A stretch of DNA of 64,000 nt from assembly GCA_903884005.1 (NCBI GenBank), contig CAISDA010000006.1, forward strand, positions 124,001 through 188,000. Reading direction: 5' to 3'. Both the position numbers and the translations under genes were made by a program. The notes below the pieces were generated by a model. That model did no database searches. It worked only from the letters and a program-made list of their open reading frames with translations, and was not told the DNA's origin. Of this stretch, positions 44,665 to 52,839 are shown one piece after another. Position 1 is the stretch's first letter. Every line of letters starts with the position of its first letter. Source of the DNA: an uncultured Ignavibacteriota bacterium. Its GTDB lineage: Bacteria; Bacteroidota; Ignavibacteria; UBA10030; UBA8401.

Positions 44665-45651
44665 TCACCATTTCCAGGTTAATGCAATTCCGGGCGTGCC
44701 GTTGCTCATGATGATAAAATCGGTGTCCGGCGCATACGAATGCGCCCGCGTGATGTCTTCCGTTTTCGGCTTGTGGCGGCTTGCCACCGCTTTGCCGAAT
44801 GTATACCCGAGCGCCCAGCTCAGCGGATAGTCGCTCAGCCAGTGGATCCCGGTCCCCATCATGCTCACGCCGATACACCCGATCGTCGTATAGCCGACAT
44901 ACTTCAGCCACACGGCATCGGGATAATTTTCAGTCAGCACGGTGAGCGTTGCCATTGCCGTGGCGACATGGCCCGAGGGATATGCGTCGTAGTGAGGCAC
45001 ATGGTTCGCATATTCGATCTGATTGGGAAACAGTATCCAGATTCCCGTGGGCGAGGTGCTCACAAACGGGCTTTCACGCCCGGTTAAATGCTTGAGCGTT
45101 TGCACTACGCCGCCGCAGGCGAGAATCACTTCGGCTGTCTGACTCGCCGTGGAGAGCGACTTTGCATCGTTAAAGATCAATCCGTGCGCGCAGAACGCCG
45201 CGCCGATCCCGAATTGAAACCATCCGTCTCCCATGAACTGGAAGATCTCGGCGGCATCGTGATACGTCCTGTTCTCGTTATAGAATTTTCTCAGCGGCGT
45301 ATACGTCTGATGATCTGTGACGACCATCGCCGCGGTCAGAATGCCGATGCCCGTGTACATCGGAATATTTTCCGTCTTGAACGTCATGCGGCCCCATGTC
45401 GCCCATGCTCCGGGAAGGTCCGTGATCATATCTGCGATGCCCGGCTTTGCGTATCGAGGCATGGCTGGAGCCGAGGACTCAAACGCGAGCGTATCCATTC
45501 CGCCGGCAGACTCCGCAGCGCCCGTCACAGAGACCGGTGCGCAGTCGAAACGTGCGATCGTCCTGTGCGACAGTGAATCGTACAGGTCCTGACCCGCGAG
45601 GCCAGGCAGTACTGCAGCACACAAAAGCACGACGATTGCGTACATCTTCAT
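44665..45651 (-). CDS. PAP2-superfamily phosphatase, exported (first of tandem pair)
   Basis: 328 residues from MKMYAIVVLLCAAVLPGLAG, a signal peptide; a longer frame adds 13 residues. It has YDAYPSGHVATAMA and GTGIHWLSDYPLSWALG, but the first motif is weakened (LKHLTGRESP, Ser in place of the usual Arg-Pro spacing), so activity may be altered. The tail ends IIMSNGTPGIALTWKW, parallel to the tails of the other two PAP2 proteins. It lies 193 bp after the BtuG-like gene; that gap has no clear signal. It could be an outer-membrane-anchored phosphatase, an inference from the tail only. Confidence 0.84.
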   Translation of the reverse strand: MKMYAIVVLLCAAVLPGLAGQDLYDSLSHRTIARFDCAPVSVTGAAESAGGMDTLAFESSAPAMPRYAKPGIADMITDLPGAWATWGRMTFKTENIPMYTGIGILTAAMVVTDHQTYTPLRKFYNENRTYHDAAEIFQFMGDGWFQFGIGAAFCAHGLIFNDAKSLSTASQTAEVILACGGVVQTLKHLTGRESPFVSTSPTGIWILFPNQIEYANHVPHYDAYPSGHVATAMATLTVLTENYPDAVWLKYVGYTTIGCIGVSMMGTGIHWLSDYPLSWALGYTFGKAVASRHKPKTEDITRAHSYAPDTDFIIMSNGTPGIALTWKW

Positions 45652-45844
45652 TTCTGTTCTACGAATTAATTCAAGGATAAAAAAACACATTCATTAATAT
45701 ATGAATTTTCACGACAATAACATCATGAATCGGGCGAGTCAACAAAAAATTGCGCAGAGCAGCGGGTTTGTGCGGCAGCGATCCTGCGCCGGCAGCGGTT
45801 CGCGCTCAGGAGTGAAGGTGACAGTGCGCACGGATATGCCAAAT

Positions 45845-46924
45845 TTACTTTGCCTTGAATGTGATGGCACCGGGAATGACACCGGCCTTGAATGTTGCAG
45901 TCGTTTTTCCGTCGGCATCGTACACGGTGATCGTGCCGGCGCTGACATAATCCACCGCATCGGCGACATACAGCCTGCTGTTTGTTCTGTCGTATGCCAT
46001 GCCGTTGATCGTGTACGACGTGAACGGTATGAACCCTGCGTTGACCACCGTCAGTTGCGCGGTTTCGATTTTCATGATTCCGCTCTTCACTTTCACATAG
46101 GCATATCCCGCACCGGACACCGCCATTTTTTCGGGATGACTGTACGTGGCGAGCGGCAGCGGCAATGTCCCCGTTACGGCGAGCGTCGACGGATCGATCT
46201 TCATGATGCTTCCGGGGGCCTCTTTCGTCGGATCGGGATATGAAGAGACACCCTCGCATTTCACGACCAGTTTCTGGTCCATCGTGTAATCGATCTCGCT
46301 GGGCGACTTGCCCACGACGATCGTTTTGACGACCGTATCGGTCAAGGGATCGATCACCGAGACCGTGCTGTCCGCGCCGTATCCCGAATTGCACACGTAG
46401 ATCCTGCCGTTGAACGAGATGATGCCCTGCGGGTTGAGACCCACGGGAATCCTGTCCTTCACGACGGCAAATGTGGTCGGATTGAATACCGTGACCGAAT
46501 TGTCATAGAGGTTGGTGACATACCCTTTGGTGTCGCTGAATATCGCGGCCTTGAACGGGCTTTTCGTTCCGGGTATGGTGATCGTCCCGGCGGATTTCAT
46601 TGTTTCCAGCAGCACCACTTCGATCTTCTGCGAATTGTTGACGACGATGTATCCGTACTTGCCATAGATGACCATGTCGTTTCCCACATCGCCAAGGTTG
46701 CGGCCGTTGGCGGTAAAATACACGTCCTGATACGCTTTCAGTGAATCGGGCAGATACATCGTGAGCGACGCATTTGCTTTGCCGTAATTTCCCTCGTTCA
46801 TGATGTAGACACTTTGCGCCGCGCCTGGCAGCGCGCCCCCGTCCGTGATCCCGCCGGTTTTTGAACAGCTGTTAACGCCGGCAAGCAGCAAAAGGAGTAG
46901 AAGTAGTGCGGTGATAGCTTTCAT
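45845..46924 (-). CDS. BtuG-like surface lipoprotein, seven-bladed beta-propeller
   Basis: 359 residues. The N terminus MKAITALLLLLLLLAGVNSC has a lipobox with Cys near residue 20. The mature protein is a YncE/DUF5074-type beta-propeller: VYIMNEGNYGKANASLTMY, then blades such as IVVNNSQKIEVVLLETM, TVFNPTTFAVVKDRIPVG and STVSVIDPLTDTVVKTIVVG. In Bacteroides, BtuG proteins of this design sit on BtuB and bind cobalamin extremely tightly. Placement directly downstream of a riboswitch-controlled BtuB-type receptor supports the same role here. Residues contacting B12 were not checked. Confidence 0.85.
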   Translation of the reverse strand: MKAITALLLLLLLLAGVNSCSKTGGITDGGALPGAAQSVYIMNEGNYGKANASLTMYLPDSLKAYQDVYFTANGRNLGDVGNDMVIYGKYGYIVVNNSQKIEVVLLETMKSAGTITIPGTKSPFKAAIFSDTKGYVTNLYDNSVTVFNPTTFAVVKDRIPVGLNPQGIISFNGRIYVCNSGYGADSTVSVIDPLTDTVVKTIVVGKSPSEIDYTMDQKLVVKCEGVSSYPDPTKEAPGSIMKIDPSTLAVTGTLPLPLATYSHPEKMAVSGAGYAYVKVKSGIMKIETAQLTVVNAGFIPFTSYTINGMAYDRTNSRLYVADAVDYVSAGTITVYDADGKTTATFKAGVIPGAITFKAK

Positions 46925-47008
46925 GGTGGTCCTTTTTTATTATTCAGCGTTAATAATTGGACACCGAAATTACTCAGTGTTCATAAAAAAATATTTGCCA
47001 TTCTTAGT

Positions 47009-47222
47009 TTATCATCTTGATAGAGTCAAGAATCTTCATGCGCATGAAATAATAGACCTTCCGAAGTTATCATCTCGGCAGCGCCAAGAATCTTCATGCA
47101 TATGACATTAGTATTCTGTCATTCTGAGCGCAAGCGAAGAATCTTGCGTCGTGATGGCAGTCGGTGAGATTCCTCAGTCGCTCAGGCTCCTTCAGAATGA
47201 CAGGGACGATAGAGTACACTGA
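47009..47222. repeat. Repeat-rich gap between btuB and the BtuG-like gene (family B copy 2 plus a 58-bp repeat)
   Basis: The 319-bp gap 46925-47243 has no gene. At 47009-47108 a sequence with TTATCATCT and AAGAATCTTCATGC occurs twice at 58-bp spacing. At 47117-47222 lies a full copy of the palindromic repeat of 2435-2578: arm TGTCATTCTGAGCGCAAGCG, the reverse-complementary arm, and the tail GACAGGGACGATAGAGTAC. The 58-bp units look like degraded half-copies of the same arm. The hairpin may limit transcription from btuB into the lipoprotein gene. Confidence 0.8.
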
Positions 47223-47243
47223 GGTACAATTCAACAACTCCCA

Positions 47244-49247
47244 TCAATACATAAGTTCGAACGAGACGCGAAACGACCGCAGCGGCATCGGCTGAAGCGC
47301 AATGACCTGATAATCGGCGTTGAACAGATTGTCGGCTTCGAGTTTCACATTCGCGGCAAAGTGCGGCAGCAGAATTTTATATCCCACATTCGCGTCCACC
47401 GTCACGAACGACGGCAGCGCGTAGCGCGGATTATTGTCCTCTGTGCTGTAGCGTTCGCCGGTGACTGCCGCGCGGATATTGAATGTGCAATTGTCCACAT
47501 ACACCCCGGCGTCGAACGACGACGACGATTCGGGAAGGTACGGCAATTGTTTGCCGGCGGTCGGATCGTCCAGAGCGTCCGCACTCTTCTTCACCACGCT
47601 CGTGATGTTCTGCACATACCCGAGGCAGAGCTTCTCGTCCCACAATTTCAGCCGAACGGAAAGCTCTATTCCCTGAGACAGCACCCTGCTGATATTCTTG
47701 GGAGTCCAGAGATTGTTCGCCCCCGGCATCCATACGATCCGATCCTTCGTGTCGATCGAATAATACGTCGCCTCGCACTCGAACACACTGGCGCCGCGAA
47801 GCGATGAGACCAGCCCCGCATCATAACTCACCGAGCGCTCGGGCAGCAGCAAGGGATTTCCGCCGGTGTTCCAATACATGTCGTTGAATGTGGGCATGCG
47901 GAAATTTTTGCCGACGCTTGCGCGCACACGCAGCGCGTCGGACTCCTGCGCGCCGATGTTCAGTCCAATCCTGGGATTGAGTGCCTCGTCGACATCCGAA
48001 AATCTGTCGTACCGAACCGATGGAAAAAATGTGACATCGAGCGGAAGCAACGCTCGAAAAGACACCTCATGCTGTCCGGAAACAAACGCGCTGAACTGTG
48101 TCCGGTCCTTTGTGTGAACCTCGTTGCTTTCGATCCACGCATGCATGAACTCGATGCCGCCGACGATGGTCTGTCCTTCGCCGAAGGACGTCTGATACGT
48201 AGGCGTGACAATGACGGAGCGGTTGATATAAAAACTGGAGAGCGGCGTTCCTCCGGTGACGAGCAGCGGATCGTGATACTGCTGATCGAAGTAATGGTAG
48301 TTCGAATGCAGCGAGAGTTGTGAAACATCCGTCGCCTTCCATTCCGCCTGATACTGCGCGAACCACTCATCATCGAGCAGACGCGCCGCCCCTGTGCTTG
48401 CGGCCGAGGTCAGGCCCGATGCGACTCCCCTGTCTGCGTTGGAATACCGGAGCGAGAGCGAGGACGAGACCTCACCCCCGGTATTCAACTGTGCGGCGAC
48501 ATCGGCGACATGCAAGCAGTAATCGGCATCGCTGCGCTGCAACAGCACGCTGCGCGCGCCGTCGTGAAAATAGCAGTCGAACATGTTGGCGCTGTGCTCG
48601 TTGCGGTATGTCCCTTTGAGGGAGAGGATTCCCGTTCCTCCGGAAAGCGACAATTGATACTGCTGGTACCCGAACGACCCGACTCCGGCCATGAGAGTAG
48701 CGCGAAAATCCTGCGAAGGCTTTTTCGTGATGATGTTCACGACGCCGCCCACGGCATCCGCCCCGAAGAGCGCGGAGTATCCGCCCTTTGCAATTTCAAT
48801 CCGCTCTATATCGGCGGTGGAGAAGACGCCGAAATCAACTTGCCCGTTCTGATAATTTGTGAACCGCTGCCCGTCCACCAGCACCAGTGTGTATTCCGGT
48901 CCCATGCCGCGTGACGAAATGGTCTGCAGCGCCCCCTGACCGCCATAGGTCTTGAAAAATATTCCCGGCAATCCGTGCAGCACATCGGCCACAGTAGTGC
49001 CGTTGGCACGATCGATGGCCTGTTCGTTAATGATCGAGACGGACGAGGGCAGCCGGTACACGTCCGTGGCAATGCGGCTGCCTGTGACTGTCACCTCGTT
49101 CATGCGAAAGACGCGCGCACTATCGGGCATCTCGTCCACGGCAGCGGCAATCACACCGGATGCTCCTTCCGAAGGGATGGCGGCGTTCACGCCGGAGGCG
49201 GACGCAATGGCCAATATAAAAACAATGAACGAACGTATTTTTCTCAT
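47244..49247 (-). CDS. btuB: TonB-dependent outer-membrane receptor, BtuB type (predicted cobalamin receptor)
   Basis: 667 residues. Signal peptide MRKIRSFIVFILAIASASG; plug domain about 50-170 with a TonB-box-like EVTVTG, then SSVSIINEQAIDRANGTTVADVL and YSALFGADAVGGVVNIITKK. The 22-strand barrel ends in PLRSFRVSFELMY with terminal Tyr, typical for outer-membrane proteins. A cobalamin riboswitch plus terminator lies upstream, which makes corrinoids the likely ligand and argues against a siderophore receptor. The BtuG-like lipoprotein gene follows. No strong ribosome-binding site is seen before the ATG. Confidence 0.9.
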   Translation of the reverse strand: MRKIRSFIVFILAIASASGVNAAIPSEGASGVIAAAVDEMPDSARVFRMNEVTVTGSRIATDVYRLPSSVSIINEQAIDRANGTTVADVLHGLPGIFFKTYGGQGALQTISSRGMGPEYTLVLVDGQRFTNYQNGQVDFGVFSTADIERIEIAKGGYSALFGADAVGGVVNIITKKPSQDFRATLMAGVGSFGYQQYQLSLSGGTGILSLKGTYRNEHSANMFDCYFHDGARSVLLQRSDADYCLHVADVAAQLNTGGEVSSSLSLRYSNADRGVASGLTSAASTGAARLLDDEWFAQYQAEWKATDVSQLSLHSNYHYFDQQYHDPLLVTGGTPLSSFYINRSVIVTPTYQTSFGEGQTIVGGIEFMHAWIESNEVHTKDRTQFSAFVSGQHEVSFRALLPLDVTFFPSVRYDRFSDVDEALNPRIGLNIGAQESDALRVRASVGKNFRMPTFNDMYWNTGGNPLLLPERSVSYDAGLVSSLRGASVFECEATYYSIDTKDRIVWMPGANNLWTPKNISRVLSQGIELSVRLKLWDEKLCLGYVQNITSVVKKSADALDDPTAGKQLPYLPESSSSFDAGVYVDNCTFNIRAAVTGERYSTEDNNPRYALPSFVTVDANVGYKILLPHFAANVKLEADNLFNADYQVIALQPMPLRSFRVSFELMY

Positions 49248-49262
49248 GATGCAATAAATGGC

Positions 49263-49344
49263 TCACCGCTTCAAGCAGCGGGGTATCCTCGTAAAATTAT
49301 GCTATTTTTCGCCGCAAGCGGCGGGGAATTTACCCGTAGCGATT
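49263..49344. repeat. Palindromic repeat family C, copy 2 (inside the btuB leader)
   Basis: Same order as 43580-43662: TCAAGCAGCGGGGTATCC, A/T-rich spacer, TTTTTCGCCGCAAGCGGCGG and GGAATT. It lies between the riboswitch terminator (49361-49395) and the btuB start (49247), so it would be transcribed as part of the btuB 5' untranslated region. Confidence 0.78.
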
Positions 49345-49360
49345 AAGCACTGCGGTAACA

Positions 49361-49395
49361 AAAAAAACCCCAACATCCGGTTGCGAACGTTGGGG
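49361..49395 (-). terminator. Riboswitch-controlled intrinsic terminator of btuB
   Basis: On the minus strand, stem CCCCAAC...GTTGGGG (49395-49368) is followed by a T run of about seven (49367-49361). It lies about 75 nt after the B12 box, as expected for a transcription-attenuation platform in which bound cobalamin lets this hairpin form. Confidence 0.9.
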
Positions 49396-49470
49396 CAGAC
49401 ACAACGGCATCGGCCGCTGCGTACAAGTACCTGTCCCACCTCTGTTCCACGAAGGCGGTGAATCACGACG

Positions 49471-49634
49471 GCGGCAGGTCTCCTGGCTTGTGACCGAACT
49501 ACGTGCGTGAACCTTCCCAGGCGTATGCATCACACCAAGTGGTTCAGCGTCTATTGCGTCACTTACAGTTGCGGGTCAGCTTCCGTTTTTCACGGAATTC
49601 CCTTTTCATCTCGCGCGAGTGCGAGACACCGATA
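49471..49634 (-). promoter_or_regulatory. Cobalamin riboswitch upstream of btuB
   Basis: Minus-strand RNA carries the conserved cobalamin aptamer blocks in order: GGTGTC near the 5' end, AAAAGGGAATTCCGTG, the core CGCAACTGTAAGTGA, CTGGGAAGG, and the 3' B12 box GCCAGGAGACCTGCC. It is followed by a terminator at 49361-49395 and then btuB. Within the 456-bp gene-free stretch 49248-49703. The aptamer at 50401-50560 shares the B12 box exactly. Confidence 0.95.
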
Positions 49635-49703
49635 TCGACTATAATAAAGAACAATGGGTTCGCGCGCCGGAAACGGCGGCGAACAATACTCTCAGCGCCG
49701 CAC

Positions 49704-50234
49704 TTAATTGACCGCGGCTGCTGTGCGTGTGTTGCGTACGAGCGCAGAGACGGCCTCGTAGATGCCGAACATCGCCGCGACATAGAAGACGTCGCCGGCA
49801 ACGGTGTTGCGAAGGAACGGAATTGCCAACGCGTAGCAGTCGATCAATCCGGCCGCCGTTTTCGGATACCAGCTCTGCATCGCCCACACGCCGAAATTGG
49901 TGACGAAGAAAAAGAGCGCGGAGCTCGCAAGCGTCGTGCCTGCCACCACCGCGGCCGATTTGCGGCTCTGCATCATCACCGCCATCGCACCGATGGACAA
50001 CAGACACCCGTAGACGAACATCCAGTCGCTGCTGAAGCCGATGAAATAATCACTCACGAGCATTGCCCCCAGCGGCGCGATGAACGCGAATTTTTTGTCG
50101 AAATAAAATCCGCCGAAGAGCGCAATGGCCGCGATCGGCGTGAAGTTCGGAATGTGCGGTACCATGCGCGACATCGCCGCGCCGAAGATCAGCACGAATG
50201 CAACCGTATATTTGATGAATGATTCTTTGTTCAT
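49704..50234 (-). CDS. Predicted cobalamin-transport membrane protein, ECF S-component-like
   Basis: 176 residues from MNKESFIKYTVAFVLIFGAA; the AGGAGAG site 8 nt upstream fixes the start at 50234, 6 codons inside a longer frame. Five or six membrane helices. Conserved-looking RMVPHIPNFTPIAAIALFGG and FIAPLGAMLVSDYFIGF match the DUF6580 group of predicted vitamin transport proteins. The cobalamin riboswitch and terminator directly upstream point to B12 uptake across the inner membrane. No ECF ATPases or T component (nor BtuCDF) are in the window; they may be shared and encoded elsewhere. Confidence 0.8.
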   Translation of the reverse strand: MNKESFIKYTVAFVLIFGAAMSRMVPHIPNFTPIAAIALFGGFYFDKKFAFIAPLGAMLVSDYFIGFSSDWMFVYGCLLSIGAMAVMMQSRKSAAVVAGTTLASSALFFFVTNFGVWAMQSWYPKTAAGLIDCYALAIPFLRNTVAGDVFYVAAMFGIYEAVSALVRNTRTAAAVN

Positions 50235-50309
50235 GGCTTTCTCTCCTTGCAATTAATGGAACATCGTTCGTACACAATGTCAATGAGTGTACCGCAGTGA
50301 AACACAAAA

Positions 50310-50331
50310 CCCCAACTGGATCCAGTCGGGG
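50310..50331 (-). terminator. Riboswitch-controlled terminator upstream of the S-component gene
   Basis: On the minus strand CCCCGACTGG-AT-CCAGTTGGGG, a 10-bp stem with one G-U pair, followed by TTTTG. It lies about 70 nt after the B12 box and 75 nt before the start codon. Confidence 0.82.
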
Positions 50332-50400
50332 CGTATAAAAAAGAACATCGGCGTGCTTCTTTTGTATGCGCCTCTTTTCGCGAAGGCGATAAAAATGATG

Positions 50401-50560
50401 CAGGCAGGTCTCCTGGCTTGCGGCACGTGTGCACTGCGCTCCTTCCCCCCCGTGACAATGAAGAGTGGATGCGCAGGGAACGAGTATGCCGCGACAGTTG
50501 CGCGTCAGCTTCCGATTCGACGGAATTCCCTTTTCATCCCGAACCATCCGGGACACCAGC
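50401..50560 (-). promoter_or_regulatory. Cobalamin riboswitch upstream of the S-component gene
   Basis: Minus-strand order: GGTGTC, a GGTTCGGGATGAAAAGGG element, AATTCCGTCG, CGCAACTGTC, GGAAGG and the B12 box GCCAGGAGACCTGCC. Both riboswitches are preceded by GTTCTTTA plus an A/T-rich segment, suggesting related promoters. It occupies most of the 408-bp gene-free stretch 50235-50642. Expression should fall when cobalamin is plentiful. Confidence 0.95.
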
Positions 50561-50642
50561 ATCAATTATGGTAAAGAACAATTTCACAGCACAAATATAC
50601 GACAGACATCGCTGCGAATCAAGATATATTGCGATTATTTTT

Positions 50643-51212
50643 TTAGATTTTTTTTCGCTTGTTGTTCTTCTTCGCCCACATGGGTTTCTGCTTCAGTATT
50701 TTTTTATAGATGGGGCAGGTTTCCGAATGCGCATTCGGCAGATAACCGGTGCTCATGAGAAATTCATTGACGATCTCGCCGCCGGTGAACGTGAATGTTT
50801 TTTTAAAGAGCTTCGTCCATTCGTCCTTGTCCGCGCACGTCTGCTCGTCAAGCCATTGTTTAAATGACCCGTGGCTCGCCCTCAATGCTTGTATGACCTT
50901 TGCGTTGTGCACGGCGGCGCGGATCTTTAATCTATTTCGGATGATGCCTGCATTTCCCAGGAGCCGCTCTACATCCTTCTCCGAATAGCGCGCGATCCGA
51001 TCGACGTTGAAATTATGGTATGCAGCGCGGAAATGTTCCTGCTTCTTCAGTATCATGGTCCAATTGAGTCCCGCCTGGTTGATCTCGAGTATCAGGCGTC
51101 CGAGCAGCTCGTTGTCGTCCTCCAGAGGAAAGCCGTATTGCGTGTCGTGATATTTTTTATGGAACGCAATGTTCTCATCCGTGCCCGTATGAACATAATC
51201 GCAGTATGTCAT
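50643..51212 (-). CDS. tag: DNA-3-methyladenine glycosylase I
   Basis: Base-excision repair enzyme of 189 residues that removes 3-methyladenine from DNA. The N terminus MTYCDYVHTG has the Cys4 zinc ligand; HKKYHDTQYGFPLEDDNELL is the conserved motif (Tyr where Trp is usual in EWG). NQAGLNWTMILKKQEHFRAA carries the catalytic region, and NAHSETCPIY near the end supplies the His and Cys that complete the zinc snap. It is just upstream of the riboswitch on the same strand. Confidence 0.95.
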   Translation of the reverse strand: MTYCDYVHTGTDENIAFHKKYHDTQYGFPLEDDNELLGRLILEINQAGLNWTMILKKQEHFRAAYHNFNVDRIARYSEKDVERLLGNAGIIRNRLKIRAAVHNAKVIQALRASHGSFKQWLDEQTCADKDEWTKLFKKTFTFTGGEIVNEFLMSTGYLPNAHSETCPIYKKILKQKPMWAKKNNKRKKI

Positions 51213-51306
51213 GGCCTCCCCACAAATACATCTTTATAAATATTTTTCGTATCGTCAAATTCCATAGTTCACCACGCACACGCATCGACGACGCGGCGCA
51301 GCACAG

Positions 51307-52140
51307 CTACAGAAAATTGATCGTCGTGCGCAGCGCATCGATCTTTTCTTTCGGGATCATGATGCGGTTGACGCTGATCGCGCCGGCGTGTTCCAACGCC
51401 GCGTTGGTGAGGGCAAGCGTGTTCGGCGCGGTCATCGCGTACATACGGTAGTCCCTGGTGTCGAAAAATTCCACAACATCCTTTGCCGTATACCCCTGTT
51501 CTTCAAAATTTCCGATCTCGAGGATCACCACCGGCCGCGCCTGTTTGAGTATCTCGACAGCACCGCGAAACACGAACAGTTCGTACCCCTCCACATCGCA
51601 TTTGATGACGCCCGCGCTCGCCAATGCAGGGAACTCGCGGACGAGCGAATCGAGCGGTTTCAGCTGAATGGTCTTCAGTCCGCGTCCGTTTTTTACTCCG
51701 CCTTTTTCGATGTGCGACAACCCCGCCAGACGTGAGCCGTCGGCGTCTGTGACCCGGAGTGTGACTTCCTCATTCGAATCGGACAGACCGAACGGGAACA
51801 AACGGACTCCCTTCAGCCCCATCAATTTCACCGCAATCCCCGTTGCCAGTGCGTAATAGGGATCGGCCTCGAACGCAAAGACTGCCCCGTTATCTCCGAC
51901 CGCACGGTGCAGGTGCGTCGTCCAGTCGGCCCCATTGGCACCGACGTCGATAGCCGTATCTCCCTTATGCAGGAAGGCGGAAAGAAGCGCGGTTTCCGGG
52001 TCGGCTTTTTGTTTTGCCAACAGGATGTAGACGAAACGCAGCGCCTGTATGTATGCCGTCGGCGTTTCGCCGATCACGTTGATCAATGTTGTTTTGATAT
52101 CTTGATTATTCATCATATCCTGTGCTGTTTTTCCGATCAC
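51307..52140 (-). CDS. FkbM family methyltransferase
   Basis: 277 residues in the longest reading. The SAM-binding motif is AIDVGANGADWTTHLHRAV (about 63-82), then VFAFEADPYYA and GVIKCDVEGYELFVFRGA, the FkbM signature. The C terminus is long for the family. FkbM enzymes O-methylate sugars or other metabolites, and the acyltransferase and flippase genes upstream suggest a surface-glycan sugar. The start is uncertain: GTG at 52140, or ATG at 52116 or 52113, which have no better ribosome-binding site. Confidence 0.85.
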   Translation of the reverse strand: MIGKTAQDMMNNQDIKTTLINVIGETPTAYIQALRFVYILLAKQKADPETALLSAFLHKGDTAIDVGANGADWTTHLHRAVGDNGAVFAFEADPYYALATGIAVKLMGLKGVRLFPFGLSDSNEEVTLRVTDADGSRLAGLSHIEKGGVKNGRGLKTIQLKPLDSLVREFPALASAGVIKCDVEGYELFVFRGAVEILKQARPVVILEIGNFEEQGYTAKDVVEFFDTRDYRMYAMTAPNTLALTNAALEHAGAISVNRIMIPKEKIDALRTTINFL

Positions 52141-52217
52141 ATAGCGTAACCGATACGGTTCACGTTAATTGTCTTCCCCTTGAATATCATGCACCCGGGA
52201 CGAACGCACGCCGTTCA

Positions 52218-52805
52218 TCACACAAACCACAAGTGATCGATCTTCCCGAGACTGTATTGCAGGTCTTTCGATCTCTCCCCTATTTTCCTGGCAGGGACAC
52301 CGCCGACGATTGCATACGGCTCCACGGATTTCGTGACAACGGCTCCCGCCGCCACAACGGCGCCCTTGCCGACCGTGACTCCGGGAAGTATGATCGAGCG
52401 GCAGCTTAGCCAGGCATAGTCTTCTACGATCACCCGGCCTTCATGCGCGCCGAAGGAGGGGCTGTTGAGATCGTGCTCAACGGTCCAGATCATGACCTCC
52501 GACGAAAAATTCACGCTTTCACCGATAGTGATGCCGCCTCGTCCGTCGAGCGTGCATTTGTGGCCGATCGTTGTATTTTTTTTAATGCTGATGTTTTGCG
52601 GCGAACGGATTTCGCCGCCCATATAAATGATCGACGTCCGATCGATCTCCATCCCGTAGAGTCGGAAAATACCGTGGCGCAGCCATTGCAGTGGAATATG
52701 CGTGGTAACACCCAACACCAGAAACGTGAATCCGGTATACGGTCGTTTCATGGCTCTCCATGCGGCGGCAAGCGGGTTCGGCATAGCGGTTGTGTCCTCT
52801 GTCAT
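52218..52805 (-). CDS. Left-handed beta-helix acyltransferase
   Basis: 195 residues; WcaF/maltose-acetyltransferase-type hexapeptide enzyme. Residues about 60-180 are hexapeptide repeats (IRSPQNISIKKNTTIGHKCT, VTVGKGAVVAAGAVVTKSV, AIVGGVPARKIG). The catalytic His is probably in IWTVEHDLNSPSFGAHEG. The PYAIVGGVPAR ending is the usual acyl-CoA loop. The first 50 residues are a longer helical cap than in WcaF. It likely O-acetylates a glycan sugar. Confidence 0.88.
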   Translation of the reverse strand: MTEDTTAMPNPLAAAWRAMKRPYTGFTFLVLGVTTHIPLQWLRHGIFRLYGMEIDRTSIIYMGGEIRSPQNISIKKNTTIGHKCTLDGRGGITIGESVNFSSEVMIWTVEHDLNSPSFGAHEGRVIVEDYAWLSCRSIILPGVTVGKGAVVAAGAVVTKSVEPYAIVGGVPARKIGERSKDLQYSLGKIDHLWFV

Positions 52806-52839
52806 TGTGTTCGTCCCTGTGCATGGACCTGTGTATGTC

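Noticed and set aside
47009..47222. CRISPR-like spaced repeats
   Set aside because: Only two clear units at 58-bp spacing with related spacers and no cas genes; better explained by the palindromic repeat family.
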